Origin: Clostridia bacterium
GTDB lineage: Bacteria > Bacillota > Clostridia > Acetivibrionales > STF1-152
Assembly: GCA_028280575.1 (NCBI GenBank)
Contig: JANQLN010000060.1
Location: forward strand, 1 to 64,000
Direction of reading: 5' to 3'
DNA: 64,000 nucleotides
In this document: positions 44,619-54,506 of the stretch, in pieces
Layout: each line of letters begins with the position of its first letter
Numbering within the stretch: position 1 is the first letter of the stretch
Program-made: the position numbers and the translations under genes
Notes under the pieces: model-generated
Databases searched by the model: none
The model's input: the letters and a program-made list of their open reading frames with translations, nothing else
Told to the model about the DNA's origin: nothing

Positions 44619-45449
44619 ATGATAAAAATTGGTTTTTTGGGTCCCAGGGGAACTTTTTCCCAGGAAGCATTGGAGCAATATGCTGCTAATAAGGAATATA
44701 CACCTGTAGATTTCAACTCAATTCCTGATATTTTAAATGGAGTGGAGAAGGGGATTGTTGATGAGGCGGTAGTACCTGTCGAAAGCTCACTTGAGGGTTC
44801 GGTTAATGCCACTCTTGACATGCTTTCGGGTGATGGCGAACTAAAAATAAAGAAAGAAATAGTAATAAATATCAGTCAAAATTTACTTGTTAAAAAGGGA
44901 ACCTCAAAAGAGCAAATAAAAAGGATTTATTCCCATCCCCAGCCTGTTGGACAGTGCAGGCAGTATATTTCCAGAAATTTTCCCGGTGTTGAAATTGTTC
45001 TTTTAAGCAGTACTTCTGCGTCTGCAAAGGAAGCTGCAAAGGGTAATTTCTATGCTGCTATAGCATCTTTGACAGCTGCAAAAGTATATGGCCTTGAAGC
45101 AGTTGAAAAAGATATACAGGATGTAAAGGAGAGTGTAACCCGCTTTTTAATAGTTTCAAAAAATTCGGCTGCCCCGACAGGAAATGACAAAACATCAATA
45201 GTATTTTCAACAGAGGATAAACCGGGAAGCCTTTACAGGGTTTTGGACATATTCAACCTGTGGGATATAAATATGACCAGAATTGAGTCCAGGCCTTCAA
45301 GGCTTGGGCTTGGCAAATACATTTTTTTTGTTGATATTCAAGGACATATGGAGGACGAAGATGTAAGGGATGCGTTGACAATGGTAAAAAGAAAAACCTC
45401 TTTTTTAAAGCTGCTCGGATCGTACCCGCGTTTTGAGGATTATATGTAA
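44619..45449 (+). CDS. pheA: prephenate dehydratase
   Basis: 276 residues. The dehydratase domain starts IKIGFLGPRGTFSQEAL. It has VPVESSLEGSVNATLD and the catalytic VTRFLIV (TRF) motif around residue 178. A C-terminal ACT domain follows (EDKPGSLYRVLDIF; RIESRPSRLGLGKY, the ESRP phenylalanine-binding motif). It converts prephenate to phenylpyruvate and should be feedback-inhibited by phenylalanine. There is no fused chorismate mutase. ATG 44619 follows GGAG; the ATG at 44607 contains that RBS. Confidence 0.95.
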   Translation: MIKIGFLGPRGTFSQEALEQYAANKEYTPVDFNSIPDILNGVEKGIVDEAVVPVESSLEGSVNATLDMLSGDGELKIKKEIVINISQNLLVKKGTSKEQIKRIYSHPQPVGQCRQYISRNFPGVEIVLLSSTSASAKEAAKGNFYAAIASLTAAKVYGLEAVEKDIQDVKESVTRFLIVSKNSAAPTGNDKTSIVFSTEDKPGSLYRVLDIFNLWDINMTRIESRPSRLGLGKYIFFVDIQGHMEDEDVRDALTMVKRKTSFLKLLGSYPRFEDYM

Positions 45450-45582
45450 CGTCATAGTGCTTGGAATTAAAGTCGTTTCATATAGAACCGGGAAATGGAA
45501 ACAAGTGTGATTTTAATGATATAATATAAACCTCCGGAAATATTAAATATGATTTTAAGTATAAGGTTTAGGAGGAATAGGG

Positions 45583-45921
45583 ATGGGGCTGTTTGGAAAA
45601 GAGATTGACATTACAAAAAATATTAGAATCATTGAATGGTTAAAAAGTGAGCTGCTGACTGATGTAGCAGGTCTTTTCAAGCATCTTGTCAATGGAGTGA
45701 GAGATGAGGTGCATGAAGGCCTTGCTGAAACCTTGTCTAATATTATAGTAATATGTTATCTTTTAGGCAGGAGGCTTGGATTAAGTTACAATTCCATTGA
45801 GCTTAAAATGAGAAAAAAAATAAGGCTGGGTATTTTAGAAACACATGAAGTAGAAAAGGAATATGGTGATTTATCCGAATTGTCCAAACATCTCGACTCA
45901 TCACGAAATTTAAGGAAATAA
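45583..45921 (+). CDS. MazG-like family protein
   Basis: 112 residues, fully helical: ITKNIRIIEWLKSELLTDVA, then VRDEVHEGLAETLSNIIVICYLLGRRLGL. The spaced acidic residues (E..E in EVHEGLAETL) resemble the metal site of MazG-like nucleotide pyrophosphohydrolases, and the length fits the short Firmicutes MazG-like family. The function is uncertain; house-cleaning of nucleotides is plausible. Located 26 bases upstream of gdpP with GGAGG before its ATG, so probably co-transcribed with it. Confidence 0.75.
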   Translation: MGLFGKEIDITKNIRIIEWLKSELLTDVAGLFKHLVNGVRDEVHEGLAETLSNIIVICYLLGRRLGLSYNSIELKMRKKIRLGILETHEVEKEYGDLSELSKHLDSSRNLRK

Positions 45922-45947
45922 TCCAAATACATAAAGGGAATTTAGTT

Positions 45948-47960
45948 ATGAAAAAGAATAAGAAAAACTTGAGAATATTCATGCCCGGGACAAGCTATTA
46001 TCTCTGGGCGGCAATGGCATTGGCAATACTGGTGGCAATACTGGATGCCAGATATGGCGTACCGGCTTTTTTGCTGCTCGTTTTTCTCTTTTTTCACAGC
46101 TTCAGGTCTAATTATAAAAGGCAGAAAGAAATAACCAGTTACATTGAAAATCTAACCTTTAATATTGAATCTGCTTCCAAAGATACCATGCTGAATTTTC
46201 CGCTGCCGCTTATAGTAGTTGAATTAAATGGTACCGTGGTCTGGTATAACTCACAGTCAAGGATTGTGTTTGGAGATGAGAAGCTTTTTGATAAAAAAAT
46301 AGATACAATTATTGAGGAATTCAAGCCGGACGACCTTTTTGACGAAGAAGACAATATTTCAAGGATTGTGGATATTAACTACCGTCATTACAGGATGCTT
46401 GGAAATTTCGTAAAAACAGCGGAAAGCAGCGGTATGGGCAGCTATATTCTGCTTTTATATTTTATTGACATTTCCGAGCAGGTCAGACTTAAGAAAAAGT
46501 ATGACGACGAAAGGGTTGCAGCCGGAGTGATTGTAATAGATAATTATGAAGAATTAATGGCAAGCGTTGAAAATACCGGTCCGCACCAGCTTTTGGCAGA
46601 AATTGAAAAAATGATAAAGCACTGGCTTGGATTTACCGATGGCATAGTCAAGAAGTTTGAAAGGGATAAATATTTTATTATTTTTGAAATACGCTATTTA
46701 AAGGAAATTAAAAACAGGAAATTCGAAATACTTGATGAAGTAAAGGAAATTAAGCTGGGCAATAAGATACCTGTAACTTTAAGCATAGGTTTTGGCATAA
46801 ACGGGAATAGCCTGATTGAAAACCTGAATTTTGCCGGCGCATCAATTGATATAGCCCTGGCAAGAGGAGGAGACCAGGTCGTTGTCAAAGACGGTGAGAA
46901 TTTAAGCTTTTTCGGCGGGCGCACCCGGGAGCTGGAAAAGCGTACAAGAGTTAAAGCCAGGGTAATTTCCTATGCACTCAGGGAATTAATCGACCAATCC
47001 GGCCAGGTACTCATTATGGGTCATGAAAATGGTGATATTGATTCGCTTGGAGCGTCTCTGGGGGTATTTAGCATTGCACGGTGCCGTAATAAAAAGGCTC
47101 ACATTGTTTTAAACAAATCAAATGCCAGTATAGACAGGCTTATAAGAAAAATAAAACAGGAATATGAATATGAGGACGTATTTATTACAAAAAGTGAAGC
47201 CATGGACTTGAATAATGATGAAAAAACACTGGTTATTGTCGTTGATACCCACAGGCCTTCCTTTACCGAATGCCCCCAGCTGCTTGAAGGAGCCGGCAGG
47301 GTTGTCGTCATTGACCACCATAGAAGGGGAGCCGAGTTTATACATGACCCGGTGCTTATATATCAGGAAGCTTATTCTTCTTCAACATGCGAATTGGTAA
47401 CTGAAATACTCCAGTATATTGATGATAAGTTAAAGCTCCATCCTATAGAAGCAGAAGCGCTTTATGCGGGAATTGTTATGGACACGAAAAATTTTACCTT
47501 CAAAACGGGAGTAAGGACCTTTGAGGCAGCTTCTTTCCTCAGAAGGAAGGGAGTAGATACCTCTTTGGTCAAATATCTTTTCCAAAATGACATCACTACA
47601 TATAACAGTATTTCCGAGGTTATCAAAGGTGTTGAGGTCATAAACGGTTCAATAGCCGTCTCCACGGTACCGGAGAACATAAAAAACCAGCAGCTGATAT
47701 CTGCAAAAGCGGCGGATGAATTGCTTTCTCTTTCAGATATTACCACTGCATTTGTATTATGCAGCCTGGAAAATCAGATTTCAATAAGCGGAAGGTCCTT
47801 TGGGAATCTGAATGTTCAGGCCATACTTGAGAAATTAGGAGGAGGAGGACATATGACTGTGGCCGGGGCACAGCTTGTGAACGAATCAATGGAAAGCGCC
47901 CGGGAAAAGCTCAAGCTTGCCATAGCAAATTATATTAAGGAAAATATAGAGGAGGTATGA
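45948..47960 (+). CDS. gdpP: c-di-AMP phosphodiesterase GdpP (YybT), DHH family
   Basis: 670 residues. Two transmembrane helices (YYLWAAMALAILVAILDA; VPAFLLLVFLFFHSF) are followed by a degenerate PAS domain, a degenerate GGDEF-like domain and a DHH-DHHA1 phosphodiesterase. Catalytic motifs: GDIDSLGASLG, VVDTHRPS, IDHHRRG and GGGGHMTVAGAQ. It hydrolyses the second messenger c-di-AMP to pApA, controlling wall stress, potassium and osmolytes. The gene lies immediately upstream of rplI (3 bases), the usual gdpP-rplI-dnaB order of Firmicutes. Confidence 0.94.
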   Translation: MKKNKKNLRIFMPGTSYYLWAAMALAILVAILDARYGVPAFLLLVFLFFHSFRSNYKRQKEITSYIENLTFNIESASKDTMLNFPLPLIVVELNGTVVWYNSQSRIVFGDEKLFDKKIDTIIEEFKPDDLFDEEDNISRIVDINYRHYRMLGNFVKTAESSGMGSYILLLYFIDISEQVRLKKKYDDERVAAGVIVIDNYEELMASVENTGPHQLLAEIEKMIKHWLGFTDGIVKKFERDKYFIIFEIRYLKEIKNRKFEILDEVKEIKLGNKIPVTLSIGFGINGNSLIENLNFAGASIDIALARGGDQVVVKDGENLSFFGGRTRELEKRTRVKARVISYALRELIDQSGQVLIMGHENGDIDSLGASLGVFSIARCRNKKAHIVLNKSNASIDRLIRKIKQEYEYEDVFITKSEAMDLNNDEKTLVIVVDTHRPSFTECPQLLEGAGRVVVIDHHRRGAEFIHDPVLIYQEAYSSSTCELVTEILQYIDDKLKLHPIEAEALYAGIVMDTKNFTFKTGVRTFEAASFLRRKGVDTSLVKYLFQNDITTYNSISEVIKGVEVINGSIAVSTVPENIKNQQLISAKAADELLSLSDITTAFVLCSLENQISISGRSFGNLNVQAILEKLGGGGHMTVAGAQLVNESMESAREKLKLAIANYIKENIEEV

Positions 47961-47963
47961 TAC

Positions 47964-48410
47964 ATGAAAGTAATATTGAAACAGGATGTTGAAAAGCTTG
48001 GTAAAAAAGAGGATTTGGTGGAAGTTAATAATGGGTATGCACGCAACTATTTAATTCCAAGAGGTCTGGCAGCAGAAGCAAATGCTAAAAATATAAACAT
48101 TATGAAGTCAAAAAAGAATGCCGAAATGGCCAAAAAGCAAAAAGAAATGGAAGGCTCTAAGGAACTGGCTGCCCGCATTGAAGGGAATACTGTAACAATT
48201 AAAGTCAAGGCAGGAGAAAACGGCAAATTATTTGGTTCAATTACCAGTATGGATATAGCAGAGGCAATGAACAAAGCTTTGGGAGTCAATGTTGATAAGA
48301 AAAAAATAAGCATTTCCGAGCCGATAAAGACCCTGGGAGTGGCTGATGTTGAAGTAAGACTGCATCAGGGAGTGCATGCAAATTTATCCGTTAAGGTCAT
48401 TGAGGAATAA
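47964..48410 (+). CDS. rplI: 50S ribosomal protein L9
   Basis: 148 residues, standard. MKVILKQDVEKLGKKEDLVE and NGYARNYLIPRGLAAEA are the N-terminal rRNA-binding signature. A long central helix rich in Lys and Glu joins a C-terminal domain (NGKLFGSITSMDIAEAM). GAGGAGGT precedes the ATG at 47964. Confidence 0.96.
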   Translation: MKVILKQDVEKLGKKEDLVEVNNGYARNYLIPRGLAAEANAKNINIMKSKKNAEMAKKQKEMEGSKELAARIEGNTVTIKVKAGENGKLFGSITSMDIAEAMNKALGVNVDKKKISISEPIKTLGVADVEVRLHQGVHANLSVKVIEE

Positions 48411-48426
48411 AGGAAGTTTATGCGGG

Positions 48427-49800
48427 ATGAATGATAATATCTTTGATAAAAATGATATATCCGGCAAATTGCTGGGAAGGATACCGCCGCAAAATCTGGA
48501 GGCCGAACAGTCAATACTTGGAGCCATGCTTATTGACAAGGAAGTCATCCCGGTTGTTATGGAGGTACTCAAAGGGCAGGATTTTTATAAGGAAAGCCAC
48601 AAAACCATATATGAAACAATACTTGATTTGTTCGATATCGGAGAGCCTGCGGACCTGGTAACTGTTTCAGATCGTTTAAGCCAGTCTGAGGCTCTTGATG
48701 CCGTCGGTGGCATAGAATATCTTACGGATATTGCAATGGCTGTTCCCACCACTGCAAATGCAAAGTACTATGCAACAATAGTATGGGAAAAATCCATGCT
48801 CCGAAAATTGATAAAAGGTGCCTCAGACATAGTTAACATGGGCTATGAAGCCAATGACGAGGTTTCGTACATAATGGACAGGGCGGAAAAGACTATTTTT
48901 GACGTGCTCCAGGAGAGAAGCAGCCGGGGGTTTCACCATATAAAGGATGTACTTCTCGAAACGTTTGATAAGCTTGAACAGCTTTATAACAGTAAAGGAA
49001 TTATAACCGGAGTACCTTCGGGTTTTTCCGATCTGGACTATAAAACCTCAGGTTTTCATGATTCGGATTTGATCCTTATTGCTGCAAGACCTGCTATGGG
49101 TAAGACTGCTTTGGCGCTGAATATGGCACAGTATGCGGCTTTGCATGCCCGGGTGCCTGTAGCTATTTTCAACCTTGAAATGTCACGTGACCAATTGGTT
49201 AACAGGATGCTTGCCAGTGAAGTAATGATAGACAGCCAGAAAATGAGAACGGGAAAGCTGGACGACGAAGATTGGACCAAAATTGCACAGGCACTGGGAC
49301 CCTTGTCCCAGGCCAACATTTATATAGATGATACCGCAGGATTATCTGTTATGGAAATAAGAGCAAAGTGCAGGAGACTGAAGCTTGAAAAAAATATAGG
49401 TCTTGTTGTAATAGACTATTTACAATTAATGCAGGGCAGGGGAAGGTCTGAAAACAGGCAGCAGGAAATTTCCGAAATTTCCAGGTCCCTTAAGATTATG
49501 GCCAAGGAATTGAATATTCCTGTTGTTGCACTGTCCCAGCTGAGCAGGGCTCCGGAAGCAAGGTCGGATCACAGGCCCATGTTAAGTGACTTAAGAGAAT
49601 CAGGTGCAATAGAGCAGGACGCGGATATTGTCATGTTTTTATACAGGGATGATTATTATAATCCCGAAACCGAAAAACAGAATATAGCAGAGGTAATCAT
49701 TGCAAAACACAGAAACGGGTCTACCGGTGCCATAGAATTGAGATGGTTTGGAGAATACACAAAATTCGCCAATCTAAGCAAGGATTCCTATGATGGCTAA
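48427..49800 (+). CDS. dnaB: replicative DNA helicase DnaB
   Basis: 457 residues. The N-terminal domain (PPQNLEAEQSILGAMLIDKE) is followed by a RecA-fold helicase domain with Walker A AARPAMGKTALAL, Walker B IGLVVIDYLQLM and the arginine-finger region LRESGAIEQDADIVMF. It unwinds DNA at the fork as a hexamer. The start MNDNIFDKND at 48427 is used; the open frame extends back over rplI. Part of the gdpP-rplI-dnaB group. Confidence 0.96.
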   Translation: MNDNIFDKNDISGKLLGRIPPQNLEAEQSILGAMLIDKEVIPVVMEVLKGQDFYKESHKTIYETILDLFDIGEPADLVTVSDRLSQSEALDAVGGIEYLTDIAMAVPTTANAKYYATIVWEKSMLRKLIKGASDIVNMGYEANDEVSYIMDRAEKTIFDVLQERSSRGFHHIKDVLLETFDKLEQLYNSKGIITGVPSGFSDLDYKTSGFHDSDLILIAARPAMGKTALALNMAQYAALHARVPVAIFNLEMSRDQLVNRMLASEVMIDSQKMRTGKLDDEDWTKIAQALGPLSQANIYIDDTAGLSVMEIRAKCRRLKLEKNIGLVVIDYLQLMQGRGRSENRQQEISEISRSLKIMAKELNIPVVALSQLSRAPEARSDHRPMLSDLRESGAIEQDADIVMFLYRDDYYNPETEKQNIAEVIIAKHRNGSTGAIELRWFGEYTKFANLSKDSYDG

Positions 49801-49849
49801 AGGCTGCAAATGACTTAAATGAAGGGAGAAAACGGGTAAAGAGTGAAGA

Positions 49850-51343
49850 ATGATGAATGGTGAAGCAAAAAGTAAAGATAAAGGGAAAAAGCCGGTTTCA
49901 CAAAACAGTCAAAATATTTTAATGAAAGCTGCAGACTGTCTTAAAGAGCACTGCAAGGCAGGAAACGGCAATAAGCTTATTGTGGGAGTTTCAGGGGGTG
50001 CTGATTCAATGTGCCTGCTCCATGTTTTGAATTCCCTGGAAAGACCACTGGGAATTAAACTGGAAGCAGTGCATGTAAACCATATGCTAAGGGGCAAAGA
50101 ATCGGATAGGGATCAGAAATTGATTGAAAAAGCCTGCAGTGAATTGAAAATTCCTGTGCATGTTTTTAAACAGGATGTAGGAGTGTATTCAAAAACCAAA
50201 CGAATCAGCCTGGAAGAAGCAGGGAGAGAAGTCCGCTATTATTACCTGGAGAAAGCCCTGGAAAATTCAAGAGGCCATTATATAGCAGTAGCACATAATA
50301 TGAACGACCAGGCAGAAACAATTTTAATGAATATATTCAGGGGCACGGGACCGGAAGGCCTTAGGGGAATGGAATCTGGCAGAGGGAATATCATAAGACC
50401 GCTGCTTGAAATAAATAGGAATGAAATAGAACAATATTGTATTGATAATAGTGTTGAATATGTAATAGACAGCAGCAATTTAAAGCTTGATTTTACGAGA
50501 AATAGGATAAGGCTCGCATTAATGCCGCAAATTACTGAGATTACCGGTATTGATCCGGTGAGGAATATCACCAGGATGGCAAAGCTGGTAAAAGAAGACA
50601 GTGCCTTTATGCATAAGGCTGCGCTGGATGCATATGAAAAGGTCCTGATAAAGGAAAGTACCGGTGTTATTGATATTGATATTATGAAATTCAAAGATTT
50701 ACACCCTGCAATTAAAAAAAGAATTGTAAGGCTGGCCTATTCAAAAATAAGAGGTAATTTAAAAAATTTTGAAAACAGGCATACCGAAAATGTGCTGGAT
50801 TTGGCTAAAGCATTAAAAACAGGTAAAAGAATTAATTTGCCCTGTAACGTCAGCGCCCTTATTTCGTATAACGTTCTGAGATTTACTGGTGGGGATGAAA
50901 AAAGAAAAACATATATTTGCAGGAAATTAAGTATACCGGGAACCACATTTATTGAAGAATTAAATGTTAAAATCAGTGCAAGTGTGATAAAATATGAAGA
51001 TGCAAAAAGGGAATGCTTAAAAACATCACAACAATCAAGTATACAGCTTTTTGATTATGAAAAGCTTGAAGGGGTAATAAATATCAGGAATAGAAATAAT
51101 GGTGATGTGTTTAAACCCTATGGGTCAAATGGAACTAAAAAATTAAAAAAAATGCTTATAGACGATAAAATTCCCAGAGAAGAAAGAGACAAGCTGGTTT
51201 TAGCGGCAGCAGGCAATGAAATAATTTGGATAATGGGATTTAAAACAAGTGATAAATTTAAAGTAACTGAAAATACTAAACATATATTAAAGATGGAATG
51301 TGAAAATACGGTTGACACAAATATAAAAGTAATAAAAAACTAA
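49850..51343 (+). CDS. tilS: tRNA(Ile)-lysidine synthase
   Basis: 497 residues. The PP-loop motif is GVSGGADSMCLLH (about residue 48); HVNHMLRGKESDRD and VAHNMNDQAETILMNIFRGTG follow, all diagnostic. A C-terminal TilS_C domain is present (FKPYGSNGTKKLKKMLIDDK, then WIMGFKTSDKFKV). It modifies C34 of the CAU-anticodon tRNA to lysidine so that it reads AUA as isoleucine; essential. The following hpt and ftsH are its classic partners. Start at ATG 49850 or the adjacent ATG; the RBS is weak (GAGTGAAG). Confidence 0.95.
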   Translation: MMNGEAKSKDKGKKPVSQNSQNILMKAADCLKEHCKAGNGNKLIVGVSGGADSMCLLHVLNSLERPLGIKLEAVHVNHMLRGKESDRDQKLIEKACSELKIPVHVFKQDVGVYSKTKRISLEEAGREVRYYYLEKALENSRGHYIAVAHNMNDQAETILMNIFRGTGPEGLRGMESGRGNIIRPLLEINRNEIEQYCIDNSVEYVIDSSNLKLDFTRNRIRLALMPQITEITGIDPVRNITRMAKLVKEDSAFMHKAALDAYEKVLIKESTGVIDIDIMKFKDLHPAIKKRIVRLAYSKIRGNLKNFENRHTENVLDLAKALKTGKRINLPCNVSALISYNVLRFTGGDEKRKTYICRKLSIPGTTFIEELNVKISASVIKYEDAKRECLKTSQQSSIQLFDYEKLEGVINIRNRNNGDVFKPYGSNGTKKLKKMLIDDKIPREERDKLVLAAAGNEIIWIMGFKTSDKFKVTENTKHILKMECENTVDTNIKVIKN

Positions 51344-51369
51344 CAGCGGGCGGCATACAGGGGGTAGAA

Positions 51370-51918
51370 ATGTTAGAAGATTCGATAGAAAGGGTAATAG
51401 TATATAGAGATACAATTAAGGCAAGGGTAAAAGAACTGGCTGACGAAATAAGTATGGATTACAGGGATAAGGATTTGCTCCTTATTTGTGTGCTTAAAGG
51501 CGGAGTGGTTTTTCTAAGTGATTTGATGCGGGAAATAGATATGACCGTAGATGTGGATTTTATGCTTGTTTCAAGCTATGGAAGCGGCACTAAATCTTCG
51601 GGAAAAGTAAAGATTTTAAAAGATCTGGATGAGAGTATTGAAGGCAGGCATGTATTGATTGTAGAAGATTTGATAGATACCGGACTTACATTAAAGCACT
51701 TAAAGGATTTGCTTTTTACAAGAGACCCTGCCAGTGTAAGTGTTTGTACTATTTTTGACAAACCTGCAAGAAGGCTGGTAGATATGGAGCTGGAATATGT
51801 TGGAATTGAAATTCCGGATGAATTTGTAGTAGGTTATGGACTGGATTATGCAGGCAAATACAGGAATCTTAAGGATTTATGCACTTTAAAGCCTGGATTT
51901 TATACCCAAAAACCCTGA
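51370..51918 (+). CDS. hpt: hypoxanthine-guanine phosphoribosyltransferase
   Basis: 182 residues. The PRPP loop VLIVEDLIDTGLTL and the upstream LLLICVLKGGVVFLSDLM are typical, as is the flexible loop around LVSSYGSGTKSSGKV. It salvages hypoxanthine and guanine to IMP and GMP. The gene lies in the conserved tilS-hpt-ftsH arrangement; GGGGG precedes its ATG. Confidence 0.95.
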   Translation: MLEDSIERVIVYRDTIKARVKELADEISMDYRDKDLLLICVLKGGVVFLSDLMREIDMTVDVDFMLVSSYGSGTKSSGKVKILKDLDESIEGRHVLIVEDLIDTGLTLKHLKDLLFTRDPASVSVCTIFDKPARRLVDMELEYVGIEIPDEFVVGYGLDYAGKYRNLKDLCTLKPGFYTQKP

Positions 51919-51960
51919 ATAACACCAGATATCCGTAAACAATTTAAATATATTGATTTA

Positions 51961-51989
51961 TTGTGTTTTACAGGTTATTATGCTAATAT
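51961..51989 (+). promoter_or_regulatory. candidate ftsH promoter
   Basis: TTGTGT (51961-51966) and TAATAT (51984-51989) are 17 bases apart, about 80 bases upstream of the ftsH start. It would allow ftsH expression independent of tilS-hpt. Confidence 0.4.
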
Positions 51990-52076
51990 TATAACAATGA
52001 GCGAATATTATATGGTTTAAAGAGGCATATTTTTTATATGCTGTTCCCGTTAGCCAGGTGAACAGGAGGGAGTTAT

Positions 52077-53876
52077 TTGAAATATTTTAAAGGATTAAGC
52101 TTTTATATTGTGCTTTTCGTGATAATCCTTTTCATACTGATTATGTACCAGGGTGGAGAAAAGCCGCAGCCAATGGATTATACTAACCTTATGCAGCAGA
52201 TTATTGCCGGTAATGTAGACAGGATAACGCTTGAGGGAAACCAAGCCACAGTTATACTTAAAGGGTCTGCTAACAAGAATGTATTATTCATTCCCGATAT
52301 GAATACCTTTATAGTTAAAATTCACAATTACATAGAGAAAGGTGAAATTATACTTGATCCAAAACCTGAGAGGTCGGCACCGTGGTGGGTTGCTATTTTG
52401 CCCACAGTTGGCCTTGTGGTAATATTTATCCTGTTTTGGGTGTTTTTTCTCCAGCAGTCCCAGGGCGGCGGAGGTAACAGGGTGATGTCATTTGGTAAAA
52501 GCAGGGCAAAGCTTAATACGGATGATAAAAAAAAGGTGACCTTTGCGGATGTTGCCGGTGCGGATGAAGAGAAGGAAGAGCTTGAGGAAATTGTTGAGTT
52601 TTTGAAACAGCCCAAAAAGTTTATAGAGCTGGGCGCAAGAATACCAAAGGGAGTGCTTCTTGTAGGACCTCCCGGAACGGGAAAAACGCTGCTGGCAAAA
52701 GCTGTGTCAGGTGAAGCGGGAGTACCCTTTTTCAGTATAAGCGGTTCTGATTTTGTTGAAATGTTTGTAGGTGTAGGTGCTTCCCGTGTTAGGGATTTGT
52801 TTGAACAGGCTAAGAAAAGTGCGCCATGTATAGTTTTTATAGACGAGATAGACGCAGTGGGAAGGCACAGGGGAGCAGGCCTCGGTGGGGGCCATGACGA
52901 AAGAGAGCAGACACTCAACCAGCTGCTTGTTGAAATGGACGGATTTGGTGTCAACGAAGGAGTAATTATACTTGCCGCAACAAATAGACCCGATATTCTT
53001 GATCCTGCCCTTTTAAGACCTGGAAGGTTTGACAGGCGTGTTGTTGTGGGACTTCCCGATATAAAGGGGCGCGAGGAAATCCTCAAGGTTCATTCAAGAG
53101 GTAAGCCATTATCTGAAAAAGTAAAGCTTGACCATATAGCAAAAATATCTCCGGGATTTACCGGAGCGGACCTTGAGAACCTTCTTAATGAGGCTGCTCT
53201 TCTTGCCGCAAGAAGGGATAAGAAGGAGATTGATATGGTAGACATTAAGGAAGCCATATTTAAAGTGATGATGGGGCCTGAAAAGAAAAGCAAGATCATG
53301 AGTGAAAAGGATAAAAAGGTAACGGCTTACCATGAAGCGGGCCATGCAATTGCAGCTAAGATTCTTTCCACCACGGACAAGGTTGACAGGGTATCTATTA
53401 TTCCTGCAGGGATGGCGGGAGGATATACGTCCTTCAGGCCGGAGGAAGAAAAAGCTTACAGGACAAAATCACAGCTTATGGAGAACATTTATGTTGCCCT
53501 GGGAGGCAAGGCTGCGGAAGCTGTTGTATTAGGCGAAGTTAGTACGGGAGCATACGGGGACCTTAAGAATGCAAATAAGGTTGCAAGAAACATGGTTACT
53601 AAATATGGTATGAGTGACAAGATAGGAAATCTCATATTTGGTGATGAAAATGATGAAGTTTTCCTGGGCAGGGATTTTACCCAGCATAGAAATTACAGTG
53701 AAGAAATGGCGGCCGAAATAGACAGAGAAATAAGAGAACTGATTGATTCGGCTTATGATAAGGTAAGCGAGGTATTAAAGGAAAACTTGAATAAGCTGCA
53801 CGGTGTTGCCAAGGCACTTTTAGAAAAGGAAAGACTTGAAGGGCATGAGTTTGAAGAAGTATTTGCCAATGCTTAG
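52077..53876 (+). CDS. ftsH: ATP-dependent zinc metalloprotease FtsH
   Basis: 599 residues. Two transmembrane helices (residues about 5-25 and 104-126) flank a short extracytoplasmic domain. The AAA module has Walker [15 protein letters not shown], Walker [12 protein letters not shown] and [22 protein letters not shown]. The protease zinc site is [10 protein letters not shown]. The hexamer degrades membrane and short-lived cytosolic proteins and is needed for sporulation in Bacillus. The start is TTG 52077 after GGAGGGAG. Confidence 0.96.
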   Translation: MKYFKGLSFYIVLFVIILFILIMYQGGEKPQPMDYTNLMQQIIAGNVDRITLEGNQATVILKGSANKNVLFIPDMNTFIVKIHNYIEKGEIILDPKPERSAPWWVAILPTVGLVVIFILFWVFFLQQSQGGGGNRVMSFGKSRAKLNTDDKKKVTFADVAGADEEKEELEEIVEFLKQPKKFIELGARIPKGVLLVGPPGTGKTLLAKAVSGEAGVPFFSISGSDFVEMFVGVGASRVRDLFEQAKKSAPCIVFIDEIDAVGRHRGAGLGGGHDEREQTLNQLLVEMDGFGVNEGVIILAATNRPDILDPALLRPGRFDRRVVVGLPDIKGREEILKVHSRGKPLSEKVKLDHIAKISPGFTGADLENLLNEAALLAARRDKKEIDMVDIKEAIFKVMMGPEKKSKIMSEKDKKVTAYHEAGHAIAAKILSTTDKVDRVSIIPAGMAGGYTSFRPEEEKAYRTKSQLMENIYVALGGKAAEAVVLGEVSTGAYGDLKNANKVARNMVTKYGMSDKIGNLIFGDENDEVFLGRDFTQHRNYSEEMAAEIDREIRELIDSAYDKVSEVLKENLNKLHGVAKALLEKERLEGHEFEEVFANA

Positions 53877-53896
53877 ATAGTAAGAGTGCGTAAGTT

Positions 53897-53969
53897 AAAG
53901 CATTTTGCTTTTTATTTGAAACTGATGCGGTTCAAATTTTCAGGGTAAAATTTGTCCTGTCGCATTTTT
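53897..53969 (+). terminator. ftsH terminator(s)
   Basis: A small hairpin AAAGC-ATTTT-GCTTT followed by T's (53897-53913) precedes a larger one. In the larger one ATGCG (53925-53929) pairs with CGCAT (53961-53965), and CAAATTTT pairs with AAAATTTG inside it, followed by T5. Together they should separate ftsH from metK. Confidence 0.7.
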
Positions 53970-54037
53970 GTTATTCACATATAACTTAGTGGTAACATAA
54001 AATTATATATGGTAACAGTATAAAAGGAAAATTTTTG

Positions 54038-54066
54038 TTGACGTATGTTTTCCTCTATGTTATATT
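54038..54066 (+). promoter_or_regulatory. sigma-A promoter, upstream metK promoter
   Basis: TTGACG (54038-54043), 17-base spacer, TATATT (54061-54066). This is one of the best promoter matches in the window. It would give a leader of about 200 bases before the SAM riboswitch. Confidence 0.6.
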
Positions 54067-54128
54067 GTTGATTGTGTTTGTACTACAGCGACAAATTTTA
54101 TTTTGTAAGGCAGCAGTTGAAAGACGCG

Positions 54129-54157
54129 TTGATTGTTTTATAATTAAGCTTTATAAA
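54129..54157 (+). promoter_or_regulatory. candidate second metK promoter
   Basis: TTGATT (54129-54134), 17 bases, TATAAA (54152-54157). It lies closer to the riboswitch than the first promoter. Confidence 0.45.
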
Positions 54158-54173
54158 GGTTATTTTCGCTATA

Positions 54174-54264
54174 GTATTAGGAACTGCTTAAGGTGTACAT
54201 ATATGTAATGTCATATTCATGCAGCAATAATTAAAGACGTTCCATATAGCAAATTCCTAATACA
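54174..54264. repeat. 10-bp inverted repeat between metK promoter region and riboswitch
   Basis: GTATTAGGAA (54174-54183) and TTCCTAATAC (54255-54264) are exact reverse complements 71 bases apart, ending two bases before the riboswitch. This may be an extra leader helix, or the ends of a very small inserted element. Confidence 0.45.
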
Positions 54265-54265
54265 C

Positions 54266-54376
54266 AACCCTTATCAAGAGAGGTGGAGGGAAGGGCCCGA
54301 TGAAACCCGGCAACCGGCATATAAAATGCAAAGGTGCCAATTCCTGCAGGTGTAATCCTGCAAGATGGGGAGTTTG
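54266..54376 (+). promoter_or_regulatory. SAM-I (S-box) riboswitch aptamer
   Basis: The conserved sequence blocks are present in order: CTTATCAAGAGAGGTGGAGG, GGCCCGATGAAACCCGGCAA, AAGGTGCCAATTCCTGC and GATGGGGAG. When S-adenosylmethionine is bound, the aptamer should favour the downstream terminator and switch off metK. Confidence 0.95.
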
Positions 54377-54388
54377 CGGTTAGTTTAG

Positions 54389-54421
54389 AACTCTTCTTCG
54401 AAAGATAGAAGAGTTTTTTTT
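54389..54421 (+). terminator. intrinsic terminator of the SAM riboswitch
   Basis: AACTCTTCT (54389-54397) pairs perfectly with AGAAGAGTT (54407-54415), followed by a run of eight T's. It is the OFF-state expression platform ahead of metK. Confidence 0.9.
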
Positions 54422-54506
54422 ATAGCTTCAAAATCTCCCGGGGGTTTACGTAATATTTGAATATACCCCAAAAACAACTAATATATTTGTGAGAGGAGAA
54501 TTATGT

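Noticed and set aside
52328-53086. 252-codon minus-strand open frame opposite ftsH
   Set aside because: Shadow of a strongly coding strand; composition is low-complexity Ser/Pro and there is no RBS or family likeness. The same applies to the 190-codon frame opposite murA (10191-10763).
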